DNA of 55,384 nucleotides. It comes from DATKCA01 sp035544675 (GTDB taxonomy: Bacteria; Acidobacteriota; Thermoanaerobaculia; Gp7-AA8). This document shows, in pieces, positions 44,473 to 51,655 of the stretch. The position numbers and the translations under genes are program-made. The notes under the pieces were generated by a model. That model worked only from the letters and a program-made list of their open reading frames with translations. It was not told the origin of the DNA and did no database searches. The stretch's first letter is position 1. Each line of letters starts with the position of its first letter. The DNA is taken from positions 1-55,384 of the forward strand of contig DATKCA010000135.1 in NCBI GenBank assembly GCA_035544675.1. Direction: 5' to 3'.

Positions 44473-45789
44473 TCACTCCCTCATTTCCACGGCCATCCGC
44501 GTGGCGTGTTTCGGCCGCAGCGTGATCGACGGATACGGGACCGGTTCTGCGCCCGCATGCGTTACGCGATAGCGCCGGACGATGGAGCCGAGGATCAGCG
44601 CGGCTTCCATCAGGGCGAAGGAGTTGCCGATGCAGACGCGCGGGCCGCCGCCGAAGGGAAAATAGGCAAACCTCGGAAGCCTCCTGGCGAGGTCGTTGTC
44701 CCATCGCTGCGGCCGGAACGAGAGGGGATCGTCGAACCAGCGCGGATCGCGATGGCTGACCCACGGGCTCATGAACACCGTCGTGCCGGCGGGGATGGGC
44801 ACTCCGCCGATCTCGAAGTCGCCGACCGCCTCGCGGCCGATCGCGTACGCGGGCGGATAGAGGCGCATCGACTCGCTGACCACGTTCATCAGATAGGGGC
44901 AGCGCGTCAGGTCACCGTCGTGCCGGGCGATCTCGCCCGCCAGCCGCTCTTCGACCTCATGGTTCTGCGCGAGGAGATGGAACGTCCAGAACAGCGACAG
45001 CGCGGTCGTCTCGTGGCCGGCCAGAAAGATGGTGATGGCCTCGTCGCGGATCTGCTTCTCGTCCATGGCGCTGCCGTCTTCGTCGCGCGCCTCCATGAGC
45101 ATCGACAGCAGGTCGTTGCCCGTGCCGTTCCGTTTCTTCTCTTCGATGAATCCGTAGATCAGGCGGTCCAGCCGCTTCACCGCGCTCGAGTAGCGGAGGT
45201 TGCTCGGGGTCGGGATCCATCCCGGAATCTTCACGGGCCGCCGGAAGCGGACGGCGATGGCGGCCACGGCGTCGTTGAATGCGCTGCTGATCTCCGCGGC
45301 CGTCTTCTCGGCCATGTCCTCGCCGAACAGCGTCTTCGTGGCGATCTCCATGGTCAGCAGCATCATGTCGCCGTGCAGGTCGCGCTCTCCCGCGGCCTGC
45401 GCATCCCACTCCGCGAGCATCCGCTCCGCGTACTCGACCATCGTGGCGCCGTAGCCGGCGACGCGGTCGCGATGAAACGCCGGCTGCATGAGCCGTCGCT
45501 GCCGCAGCCATGGCCCGCCTTCGTTCGTGAGCAGTCCGGCGCCGAAGATCTCCGTGACGTGGCGGAAGAAGAACGTGTGCTTGATGAAGTTCCTGCTGTT
45601 CTCGAGCAGGACATGGTCGAAGTGGTCGGGGTGGTTGATGAACACGGCCGGCCACTGCCCGAGGCGCAAGGGGACGATGTCGCCGAAGCGCGCGCAGTTC
45701 GTGAAGAACCCGAGGATGTCGCGCCCGAACTCGGGAAGGTTGCCGACGAGCAGGTGGGGCCGGGGCCCGGGAAGATTCACGCCGCGCAT
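44473..45789 (-). CDS. Cytochrome P450
   Basis: A 438-aa haem monooxygenase. ATG 45789 (MRGVNLPGPRPHLLVGNLPE) gives the usual proline-rich P450 start. The I-helix oxygen-binding motif is AGHETTAL, the K-helix ExxR is in VVSESMRLYPP, and RPQRW and the haem-thiolate loop FPFGGGPRVCIGNSFA are intact. The resemblance is to the CYP4/CYP102-like fatty-acid hydroxylase side rather than to steroid or camphor P450s. No redox partner gene is adjacent. It is divergent from the penicillin-binding protein gene. Confidence 0.95.
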   Translation of the reverse strand: MRGVNLPGPRPHLLVGNLPEFGRDILGFFTNCARFGDIVPLRLGQWPAVFINHPDHFDHVLLENSRNFIKHTFFFRHVTEIFGAGLLTNEGGPWLRQRRLMQPAFHRDRVAGYGATMVEYAERMLAEWDAQAAGERDLHGDMMLLTMEIATKTLFGEDMAEKTAAEISSAFNDAVAAIAVRFRRPVKIPGWIPTPSNLRYSSAVKRLDRLIYGFIEEKKRNGTGNDLLSMLMEARDEDGSAMDEKQIRDEAITIFLAGHETTALSLFWTFHLLAQNHEVEERLAGEIARHDGDLTRCPYLMNVVSESMRLYPPAYAIGREAVGDFEIGGVPIPAGTTVFMSPWVSHRDPRWFDDPLSFRPQRWDNDLARRLPRFAYFPFGGGPRVCIGNSFALMEAALILGSIVRRYRVTHAGAEPVPYPSITLRPKHATRMAVEMRE

Positions 45790-45792
45790 TAT

Positions 45793-45882
45793 GGGCCTCG
45801 GGGCCTCGGGGCCTCGGGCCTCGGGCCTCGGGCCTCGGGAGGGCGGGCCCGTGCCCGTGCCCGTGCCCGTGCCCGAGCCCGG
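45793..45882. repeat. GGCCTCG and GTGCCC tandem tracts in divergent promoter region
   Basis: Six GGCCTCG-type units (7 or 8 nt, 45793-45839) are followed by four CCGTGCC/GTGCCC units (about 45845-45882). They occupy most of the 150-bp gap between the divergent P450 and penicillin-binding protein starts. Slippage here could alter spacing in either promoter. Confidence 0.85.
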
Positions 45883-45939
45883 CCTTTGACTTTCCCGACC
45901 CCGCCCCCCCCGGCTCTCTTCTTGCTCCCCCTCCCTGCC

Positions 45940-48285
45940 GTGCGCTCCCGCCTCGGTGTCGCGATCCTGGTTCTCTTCGTTGTCTTCGCCGCCGGCACCG
46001 CGGTGGTCTTCTCCTGGTACGGCTTCCGAGTCGTCACCGAGCTGGGGCCGGGCTCCTGGCGCCAGCCCACGGAGATCATCGATCGCAATGGCGAGGTCTT
46101 CCTTTCGCTTTACGGCCGGGAGTGGCGGATGACGGATCCGGTGATCCTGGAGGATCTGCCGGACCACATCCCGAGCGCGTTCCTGGCGGCGGAGGATGTG
46201 CGCTTCCGCAGTCATTTTGGCATCGATCCGGTCGGCGTCGCGCGCGCGGCTCTGAAGAACGTGCGCGCGGGCGGTGTGGCGCAGGGCGGCAGCACGATCA
46301 CGCAGCAGCTCGCCAAGATGCATTTTCTCTCCGCCGAGCGGACGTTCACGCGCAAGGCGGTCGAGGCCGTCCTGGCGGTGGTGATCGAGGCGCGTCTATC
46401 CAAGGACGAGATCCTCGAGGCCTACCTCAACGACGTCTACCTCGGACACCGCGACGGCCGCGCCATCCTCGGGCTCGACGAGGCCGCGCGCGCGTATTTC
46501 AGCAAGGCGCCGAAGAGCCTGACGGTGGCCGAGGCGGCGTTGCTGGCGGGGATGATCCGCGCGCCGAATCGCGATAACCCCGACGAGCGCGCCAAGGTGG
46601 CCGGGCAGCGGCGCGACGCGGTCCTGGGCGTCATGCGCGACCGGGAGTGGATCACCGAGTCGCAGCACGACGATGCCGTGGACGATCGCGTCAGGTTTCG
46701 AAACGGGACGCTCCAGGCCACGCCGCATCCTTACCTTGTCGCGGCGCTTCGATCCGAAGTGGCGGAGAAGGAAGGCCAGCGGACGCTTCGGAAGGGTGGC
46801 CTGAAGATCTACACCGCGATCGACGGGAAGATGCAGACTGCCGCGGAGGCGGCGGTGCGTGGCGGGACGCAGCGGCTGCGCGGGCGCTATCGCTGGCTGC
46901 GGCGAAAGGATCCGCTTCAGGCGGCAATTCTCAGCATCGATCCGTCCACGGGCGGGATCCGCGCGCTGGTGGGCGGGTCGGACTTCCGCAAGTCGCAGTT
47001 CGATCGCACGCGGCGGATGCGCCGGCAGCCTGGATCGGCGCTGAAGCCGTTCACGTACGCGGTGGCGCTGGCCAGGAAAGACATTACTCCAGCGACGATC
47101 GTCGAGGACAAGCCGGTCGAGATCCAGCTGGCGCGCAACGACATCTGGCGCCCCCAGAACTACGACGAGCGGTTCCGCGGCGAGGTGACGGTGCGGGAGG
47201 CGTTCGAGAAGTCTCTGAATACCCCGGCGGTGCGGATCGCCGGCGACGTCGGAGTGCGGAGAGTGCGGGGGATCCTCGACGATGCGGGGATCGAGGGCGA
47301 GTTGTCGGACACGCCGGCCGTGGCGCTGGGCGTGGACGACGTTTCCATGCGCGAGCTGATCGGCGCCTACACGATTTTCCCGAACCTGGGGCGCAGGACC
47401 GAGCCGCACCTCATCGAGAAGATCGAGAACGCGGGCGGCCGGCGGATCTACCGGTTCCGGCAGCGCAAGAAACAGGTCATCGAGCCCGAGGTCGCGTATG
47501 TGGTGCACACGCTGATGCGCGGGGTGGTGCAGCGCGGGACGGCGTCGGACCTCAGCTCACTCAATCTCGGACACGTGGCCGGGAAGACCGGCACGACGAA
47601 TGACTACCGCGATGCGTGGTTCGTCGGCTACTCGCCCGATCTGTTGACCGCGGCGTGGGTCGGATTCGATGACGGCACGCCGCTGCGCATCTCCTCGGCC
47701 GAGGCGGCGTTGCCGATCTGGGCGGCGTATATGGTGCGGGCTCCGCACAAGCGCGCCGACATCGCCGTGCCGGACGGGGTCAGCGTTGTGGCCATCGAGC
47801 CGGGCAGCGGGTTGCTCTGGCAGTCGGGGTGCGGCGTCCGCTTCGAAGAGGCATTCATCGAGGGGACGGAGCCGGACGAGCGCTGCCGGCGTCGTATCGA
47901 GCGCCCGCCGATCCTGATCGGCTTCGAGGAGCCGCGCGTGATCAGTCCGGAGGAGGCGGCCGAGCGGGCCACGGGGCTGCCGGGTCTGGATGACGTCCAG
48001 ATCATCATCGATCCGGGGGCGATTCCGTCGCGGCCGGGTGGGGACGATGACTCCGATGTGCTCGACGAGGATGAGCGCGAGGAGATCGACCGTCAGCTCG
48101 AGGACGCGATGCGGGAGCTGGAGAGGCTGCGGAGGGAGGCTCCGCGGATCGGAACGCCGCCGATCTTCGATCCGAGGGAGGGCCGGCGTGATGAGAGGCG
48201 CGAAGAGAACAAGGAGCGGCGCGAGGAGCGGGACGACCGGCGCGAGGAGAAGCGCGAGGAAAAGGGAGAGCGCAAGCCGGATTGA
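45940..48285 (+). CDS. Class A penicillin-binding protein (PBP1A/1B-like)
   Basis: A 781-aa bifunctional peptidoglycan synthase. GTG 45940 begins a membrane anchor (LGVAILVLFVVFAAGTAVVF); TTG 45922 is an alternative. The glycosyltransferase domain (about 50-230) has AAEDVRFRSHFGIDP and GGSTITQQLAKMHFLS. The transpeptidase domain (about 300-620) has SxxK in QPGSALKPFTYA, SxN in EKSLNTPAVRIA and KTGT in VAGKTGTTNDYRDAWF. The C-terminus is a highly charged tail (REGRRDERREENKERREERD) of low complexity. It polymerises and crosslinks glycan at the cytoplasmic membrane. The cassette array begins just after its stop. Confidence 0.96.
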   Translation: MRSRLGVAILVLFVVFAAGTAVVFSWYGFRVVTELGPGSWRQPTEIIDRNGEVFLSLYGREWRMTDPVILEDLPDHIPSAFLAAEDVRFRSHFGIDPVGVARAALKNVRAGGVAQGGSTITQQLAKMHFLSAERTFTRKAVEAVLAVVIEARLSKDEILEAYLNDVYLGHRDGRAILGLDEAARAYFSKAPKSLTVAEAALLAGMIRAPNRDNPDERAKVAGQRRDAVLGVMRDREWITESQHDDAVDDRVRFRNGTLQATPHPYLVAALRSEVAEKEGQRTLRKGGLKIYTAIDGKMQTAAEAAVRGGTQRLRGRYRWLRRKDPLQAAILSIDPSTGGIRALVGGSDFRKSQFDRTRRMRRQPGSALKPFTYAVALARKDITPATIVEDKPVEIQLARNDIWRPQNYDERFRGEVTVREAFEKSLNTPAVRIAGDVGVRRVRGILDDAGIEGELSDTPAVALGVDDVSMRELIGAYTIFPNLGRRTEPHLIEKIENAGGRRIYRFRQRKKQVIEPEVAYVVHTLMRGVVQRGTASDLSSLNLGHVAGKTGTTNDYRDAWFVGYSPDLLTAAWVGFDDGTPLRISSAEAALPIWAAYMVRAPHKRADIAVPDGVSVVAIEPGSGLLWQSGCGVRFEEAFIEGTEPDERCRRRIERPPILIGFEEPRVISPEEAAERATGLPGLDDVQIIIDPGAIPSRPGGDDDSDVLDEDEREEIDRQLEDAMRELERLRREAPRIGTPPIFDPREGRRDERREENKERREERDDRREEKREEKGERKPD

Positions 48286-48364
48286 GTGAGGGCGCGGGGG
48301 AGAGCGTCGGGCGTGACGGGCCGTTTGCGAGTATTCGTATACCGTGCGAGCCGCCGCCGCCGAA

Positions 48365-48467
48365 GTCCAACGCCGTCAGCGCAGTCCCGAAAATACCGGC
48401 ATACGCCGCGTGCTACCTTGCCGCGAAAGCCGCAGGGATGCGCAAGTCCGCGGGCTAAACGTTGGTC
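48365..48467 (+). other. Candidate degenerate recombination site at left edge of cassette array
   Basis: GTCCAAC (48365-48371, fits RYYYAAC) and GTTGGTC (48461-48467, one mismatch to GTTRRRY) bound 103 bp. It might be a worn attC or an attI-like site. GTTGGTC also differs by only one base from the GTTGGGC expected as the 5' boundary of the first cassette, whose own site starts with GCCCAAC. Internal pairing is weak, so the call is tentative. Confidence 0.4.
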
Positions 48468-48522
48468 GGACGGAAACATGGCGTTCTATTAACCTTTAAC
48501 GCGCTGGCCGTACCATAGATTC

Positions 48523-48789
48523 GTGGACCTGGAAGTTCAGTCGGGCCCGTCTCTGCTGCAGACGGCCATCTTTCTGTTTTGCCTTTGGGTCTTTCCTGTA
48601 GGCGCGTTTGTTCTTCGTAGGCACATCGCGGCGGCGGTTGGCTCGGCTCGATTCTTCGGGATGCTGCTTTTTGTCGTTGCTATACCACTGGGTGTGGTGG
48701 CAACACTCATCTCGATTCCGCTGCTTCTATTCGGAGCGGCCGAAACGTTCGACAATCTTCGAACTCTGACTTCGACTCTCTCGGAGTAG
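48523..48789 (+). CDS. Cassette 1: small membrane protein, 88 aa
   Basis: GTG 48523. Two to three membrane segments are visible (LLQTAIFLFCLWVFPVGAFVL; FFGMLLFVVAIPLGVVATLI; SIPLLLFGAAETF). Base composition is visibly less GC-rich than the neighbouring chromosome. No family is recognised. It is followed 95 bp later by the first 136-bp attC-like site, consistent with a single-gene integron cassette. Confidence 0.65.
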   Translation: MDLEVQSGPSLLQTAIFLFCLWVFPVGAFVLRRHIAAAVGSARFFGMLLFVVAIPLGVVATLISIPLLLFGAAETFDNLRTLTSTLSE

Positions 48790-48884
48790 GAACCGACCGA
48801 AAGAGATAGCTTCATCTCTGCCTGCGGCGTCAACGGCGCAAGAGATCCGATGCGTCGCGAATGAAGGTTCTAACCTTGCACAGT

Positions 48885-49020
48885 GCCCAACTCCAACGCA
48901 GCAGCCGACGCGGTGCCGGCGCTGGCCCGGCAGCCGAGCTGCCTGGAGCAGCGTAAACTTGCAGATCACGGCTTCGGCACGCGGAACTGGCCGCGCAGCT
49001 GAGCGTGAGATGCGTTGGGT
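48885..49020 (+). other. attC-like site 1, 136 bp
   Basis: It starts with GCCCAAC (RYYYAAC, 48885-48891) and ends with GTTGGGT (GTTRRRY, 49014-49020). CGCGG 17 nt inside the left end pairs with CCGCG 18 nt inside the right end, and TGCCG / CGGCA pair further in, as expected for a folded attC. The right half (GGCTTCGGCACGCGGAAC then GGCCGCGCAGCTGAGCGT) recurs almost unchanged at 50255-50305 and in part at 50983-51018. The length is within the known attC range. Confidence 0.82.
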
Positions 49021-49133
49021 GGACGACGTCTGCCTTGGCGGACGGATGCTTCTCGCTCAACGAACCTAGGCGATAGCTGCGAATCTTCTTGGATATACTC
49101 CCAGCGGGAATTCAGTCACCAAAGGAGAAGATC

Positions 49134-49457
49134 ATGGGCGTTGCGAAGATTGTCGTTCTTTATCCTCGCCCCAAAAACTCTGAGGCGTTCGAGCGCGCGT
49201 ATGCTGACGAACACGTCCCCATGGTTCCGAAGTTGGAAGGCATTGCGAAGTTCGTCCAAACAAAAGTCATAGGCACGCCGACCGGGGAGCCTCCTCCCTT
49301 TCAAAGGATAGCGGAGCTTCATTTTCCATCTCTCGAGGTGCTGACGAAAGCTGCTTCGTCGAAAGCTGGTCAGGACGCGGTCGCTCATGCGGTATCAATC
49401 TCAACTGGTGGTCCGCCCATCGTTCTCATCTGTGAGGAAACCATCAGTAGCTTTTGA
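49134..49457 (+). CDS. Cassette 2: EthD family protein
   Basis: A 107-aa protein from ATG 49134, with a strong AAAGGAG at 49121-49127. VAKIVVLYPRPKNSEAFERA, DEHVPMVPKLEGIAKF, RIAELHFPSLEVL and a C-terminal AVSISTGGPPIVLICEE match the EthD dimeric alpha/beta-barrel family (PF07110). Family members act in small-molecule or ether degradation, or have unknown roles. Codon use and composition are clearly lower in GC than the flanking chromosome. It lies between site 1 and the short palindromic site at 49476. Confidence 0.82.
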   Translation: MGVAKIVVLYPRPKNSEAFERAYADEHVPMVPKLEGIAKFVQTKVIGTPTGEPPPFQRIAELHFPSLEVLTKAASSKAGQDAVAHAVSISTGGPPIVLICEETISSF

Positions 49458-49475
49458 CGTAGCCGGTAAACCGCC

Positions 49476-49495
49476 GCCTAACGTAGTTAGTTTAG
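49476..49495. other. Core-only palindromic cassette junction
   Basis: GCCTAAC-GTAGTTA-GTTTAGGC places an RYYYAAC box and a near-complement within 22 bp. Read on the minus strand it shows GTTAGGC, a perfect GTTRRRY box. It may be an attC whose central part has been lost, at the join between the EthD cassette and the reversed toxin module. It could also be a simple terminator shared by the convergent genes. Confidence 0.45.
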
Positions 49496-49803
49496 GCGCC
49501 CGACCGGCGAGTCTTCACAACCTCCACCCAAGCGTTGAAGTCTTGGCGCTGATGGGCAACGGCGAGAATTACAACTTCGTTCTCTTCGATCACGTAGAGA
49601 AGACTGTGAGGAAAACGAACCAGACTCTTCACGCGCATAGTTTCGGAGTGTTCTGGCGCGCCAAGCGGAAACGTTTCGAGGAATTGGACGGCCGCGCGAA
49701 CTTCAACCAATAGTTGGATACCGAGACCTGGTGTTGCGGCGTCGTAATAGGCAATGTCGTCCGCGAGGTCCTTCGCGGCTGCCTCATGAAAGCGAGACTT
49801 CAC
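49492..49803 (-). CDS. Cassette 3 (reversed): ParE/RelE-family toxin
   Basis: A 103-aa protein. FHEAAAKDLADDIAYYD, LLVEVRAAVQFLETFPLGAP and the C-terminal VKSLVRFPHSLLYVIEENEV and VILAVAHQRQ match the RelE/ParE toxin fold. ParE types poison gyrase; RelE types cleave mRNA at the ribosome, and the sequence does not settle which. Its ATG overlaps the antitoxin stop by 4 nt. It is the only module of the array on the minus strand, and toxin-antitoxin cassettes with their own promoters are common in integron arrays. Confidence 0.9.
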   Translation of the reverse strand: MKSRFHEAAAKDLADDIAYYDAATPGLGIQLLVEVRAAVQFLETFPLGAPEHSETMRVKSLVRFPHSLLYVIEENEVVILAVAHQRQDFNAWVEVVKTRRSGA

Positions 49804-50033
49804 CGCTTTTCGCGCGACTCGAGTTTCGCAAAAACTTCTTCGGATGGCAGCGTCCGAGCACGTCCGGACTTGAGGTCCTGATAGCGACGCTCAGCTTCGG
49901 ACACCCAACCCTTGCCAACCTCGTCTGCAGACGGCTCATCAAGGCTGTCGAGGAGTGTCTTGGCCAATGCTGCGCGCGACTCTCTTTCAAGTTCGAGCGC
50001 TTCTGCCGCGATGTCGCCAAGCTTTCTAGCCAT
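49800..50033 (-). CDS. Cassette 3 (reversed): addiction-module antitoxin
   Basis: A 77-aa protein resembling the 'putative addiction module component' family (TIGR02574). ALELERESRAALAKTLLDSL is followed by the acidic DEPSADEVGKGW, VSEAERRYQDLKSGRARTLP and SEEVFAKLE. It precedes and overlaps the toxin (ATGA), the normal antitoxin-first order. It should neutralise the toxin and probably autoregulates the operon. Confidence 0.88.
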   Translation of the reverse strand: MARKLGDIAAEALELERESRAALAKTLLDSLDEPSADEVGKGWVSEAERRYQDLKSGRARTLPSEEVFAKLESREKR

Positions 50034-50065
50034 GTCCGATGTTCGTATCTTACACGCGTGTAGTA

Positions 50066-50305
50066 ACGTATCACGCGTTCACCCGCGCGGCCGGTTCCAC
50101 TTGCCACGAGCGCTGAAGTTTCAAGCCGCGATGCAGGAGGCGCGGAAGCGCCGAGCCACGAGCGGGCGCGTCGGGTGCTACGGCAGCAGCTGTCGAGGCC
50201 CGGCTTCGGCCCGGCAGCCGAGCTGCCTTGAGCAGCGCAAGCTAGAATGAGAGTGGCTTCGGCACGCGGAACCGGCCGCGCAGCTGAGCGTGAGATGCGT
50301 TAGAC
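50066..50305. other. Head-to-head fusion of two attC-like sites
   Basis: About 50066-50180 read on the minus strand matches attC-like site 3 over most of its length (GTAGCACCCG, CGCTCGTGGC, CGGCGCTTCCGCGCCTC, GTGGAACCGGCCGCGC), ending in a degenerate core (ACGTTACTAC). From about 50181 to 50305 the plus strand matches site 1 (GGCCCGGCAGCCGAGCTGCC, GGCTTCGGCACGCGGAAC) and ends in GTTAGAC, a perfect GTTRRRY. Both copies lack their RYYYAAC ends at the join. This looks like an inversion or aberrant joining that flipped the toxin module. Confidence 0.75.
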
Positions 50306-50420
50306 GGACGTAGATGAAGGAATCGCCGGAGCGGCCGAGCACGACGCTGCCTCGAGTTCCGTGATTCATCAGTGTGGCGCGTCGCCCGACAAGGGCGGCA
50401 AAGAGTGGCCGCGAAACGCT

Positions 50421-50888
50421 ATGAAACAGCGCAGCCGCAGTGGAAGCACCGTTGATTGGCCTCGAGTGGTCGCAAGCGGGGCTCTTTGGATGGCCGTTTA
50501 CAACCTAGTCTGGGGTATCGCGTGGTTCGCATTCATGCGTCGCGAGTGGTCCGAGGCCGTCGATTCCATCGGAAGATCGTCACCGTGGACTGCGGAGGTC
50601 TGGTTCCTGTGGGTCGTGTTCACATTTCCGATAGGGATCGCGATAGCTGCTCATGCCGCAACGCAGGCCTCGTTTGCGGTGAAGCCGGCGCTCTACGCGG
50701 CTGCGGCCCTGTGGCTGATGATGACCGTGGGCATGGCCGTTTGGTCGGTTCTAGAGAAGTTCCCGATTCGAGTGATCGCGATCGACTCGGCCGTGAACCT
50801 CGCCGGAATGCTCGCGGGCTCCCTCGCGTGCGGGTGGAGTCTTGGACGAGAGCGGCAGCGGGTGGCCCCGCCATCTAACTCCATCTAA
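50421..50888 (+). CDS. Cassette 4: four-helix membrane protein with stop inside attC
   Basis: A 155-aa protein from ATG 50421; GTG 50361 would add 20 residues. Membrane segments are ASGALWMAVYNLVWGIAWFA, WFLWVVFTFPIGIAIAAHAA, AALYAAAALWLMMTVGMAVW-like and IAIDSAVNLAGMLAGSLAC. No family recognised. The stop codon TAA (50886-50888) lies within the ATCTAAC box of the following attC-like site, a frequent arrangement in integron cassettes. The 10-mer CCATCTAACT is directly duplicated here (50871 and 50881). Confidence 0.7.
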   Translation: MKQRSRSGSTVDWPRVVASGALWMAVYNLVWGIAWFAFMRREWSEAVDSIGRSSPWTAEVWFLWVVFTFPIGIAIAAHAATQASFAVKPALYAAAALWLMMTVGMAVWSVLEKFPIRVIAIDSAVNLAGMLAGSLACGWSLGRERQRVAPPSNSI

Positions 50889-51018
50889 CTCGGCGTCGTA
50901 GCACCCGGCGCGGCCCGCTCGTGGCCCGGCGCTTCCGCGCCTCGTGCATCCTGGCTTCAACGGCGTCGCTCGTGGCGAGTGGAACCGGCCGCGCAGCTGA
51001 GCGTCAGATGCGTTGGGC
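50883..51018 (+). other. attC-like site 3, 136 bp
   Basis: It starts with ATCTAAC (50883-50889) and ends with GTTGGGC (51012-51018), exactly the same length as site 1. GCGCGGCC near the left end pairs with GGCCGCGC near the right end, 18 and 17 nt from their respective boxes. The cassette that ends here begins with TTAGAC (50300), and the complement of GTTAGAC is GTCTAAC, which matches ATCTAAC at six of seven positions. That is the relation expected if the cassette had entered as a circle. Confidence 0.82.
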
Positions 51019-51027
51019 AGACCACGA

Positions 51028-51411
51028 ATGTTCCGCGAGAAGAAGCACTCGGCGCACCAGACACCTCCTCCGGGCCAGGTGCTCAAGTGTTCGTTCTGCA
51101 ACAAATCGCAGCGTGCCGTGAAAAAACTAATCGCAGGACCAAACGTGCAGATTTGCGACGAATGCGTTGACATCTGTATCGACATCCTGGTCGAAGCGAA
51201 GAAGGACGCGGTTGAAGCGGCAACCGTCGACGGTCAGCTCGAAGTGGCTGGAAGTACCTGGCCACTGCCGGGAACCATACTTCTCTGCGGACTCTGCAGA
51301 ATGCCGTCGCCATTTGAAAACTCGCTCACAATTGCTGAACGCCGAGTCATGTGCGCCGGTTGCGTACTCGCGTTCGAAGCGACTCTCGGAGAACGTGAGA
51401 CGTTTCCATGA
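51028..51411 (+). CDS. Cassette 5: protein with ClpX-type zinc knuckle plus second CxxC pair
   Basis: A 127-aa soluble protein. The N-terminal part LKCSFCNKSQRAVKKLIAGP and VQICDECVDICIDILVEAKK matches the C4 zinc-binding domain of ClpX (zf-C4_ClpX) but lacks the AAA+ ATPase. A second CxxC...CxxC set (LLCGLCRMPSPFE and RRVMCAGCVLAFEATLG) suggests another zinc knuckle. ATG 51028 starts 10 bp after the GTTGGGC box, a short 5' leader. It may bind ClpX adaptors or compete at the N-domain, which is inference. No attC is visible after it. Confidence 0.8.
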   Translation: MFREKKHSAHQTPPPGQVLKCSFCNKSQRAVKKLIAGPNVQICDECVDICIDILVEAKKDAVEAATVDGQLEVAGSTWPLPGTILLCGLCRMPSPFENSLTIAERRVMCAGCVLAFEATLGERETFP

Positions 51412-51655
51412 GCCACAGGCTGCTCTCCCGGCGTCCGTGGTACCGGTACCAGGGCTACGGCCGGGCCCCCACAACCGCGGAAGCCATCGAGCGCGCAACT
51501 GAAGCGAGGCGGAAGGCAGCTACCGGCGGTGTCCGAAACGCTGCAGCCGTTCGCGGCGGAAATCGACCGGGCCACGCCATCGCGTGAGACGCGAAGCCAC
51601 TCACCAAAAAGCGCTGTTGTCGCGTCGACTCCACCCGTGCCAGACTTCGCGCACC

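Noticed and set aside
51412..51655. A further attC after the zinc-knuckle cassette
   Set aside because: No RYYYAAC/GTTRRRY pair with inner pairing is visible. GAACGTGAGACGTTTCC resembles the right half of a site only loosely and lies in the gene's last codons.
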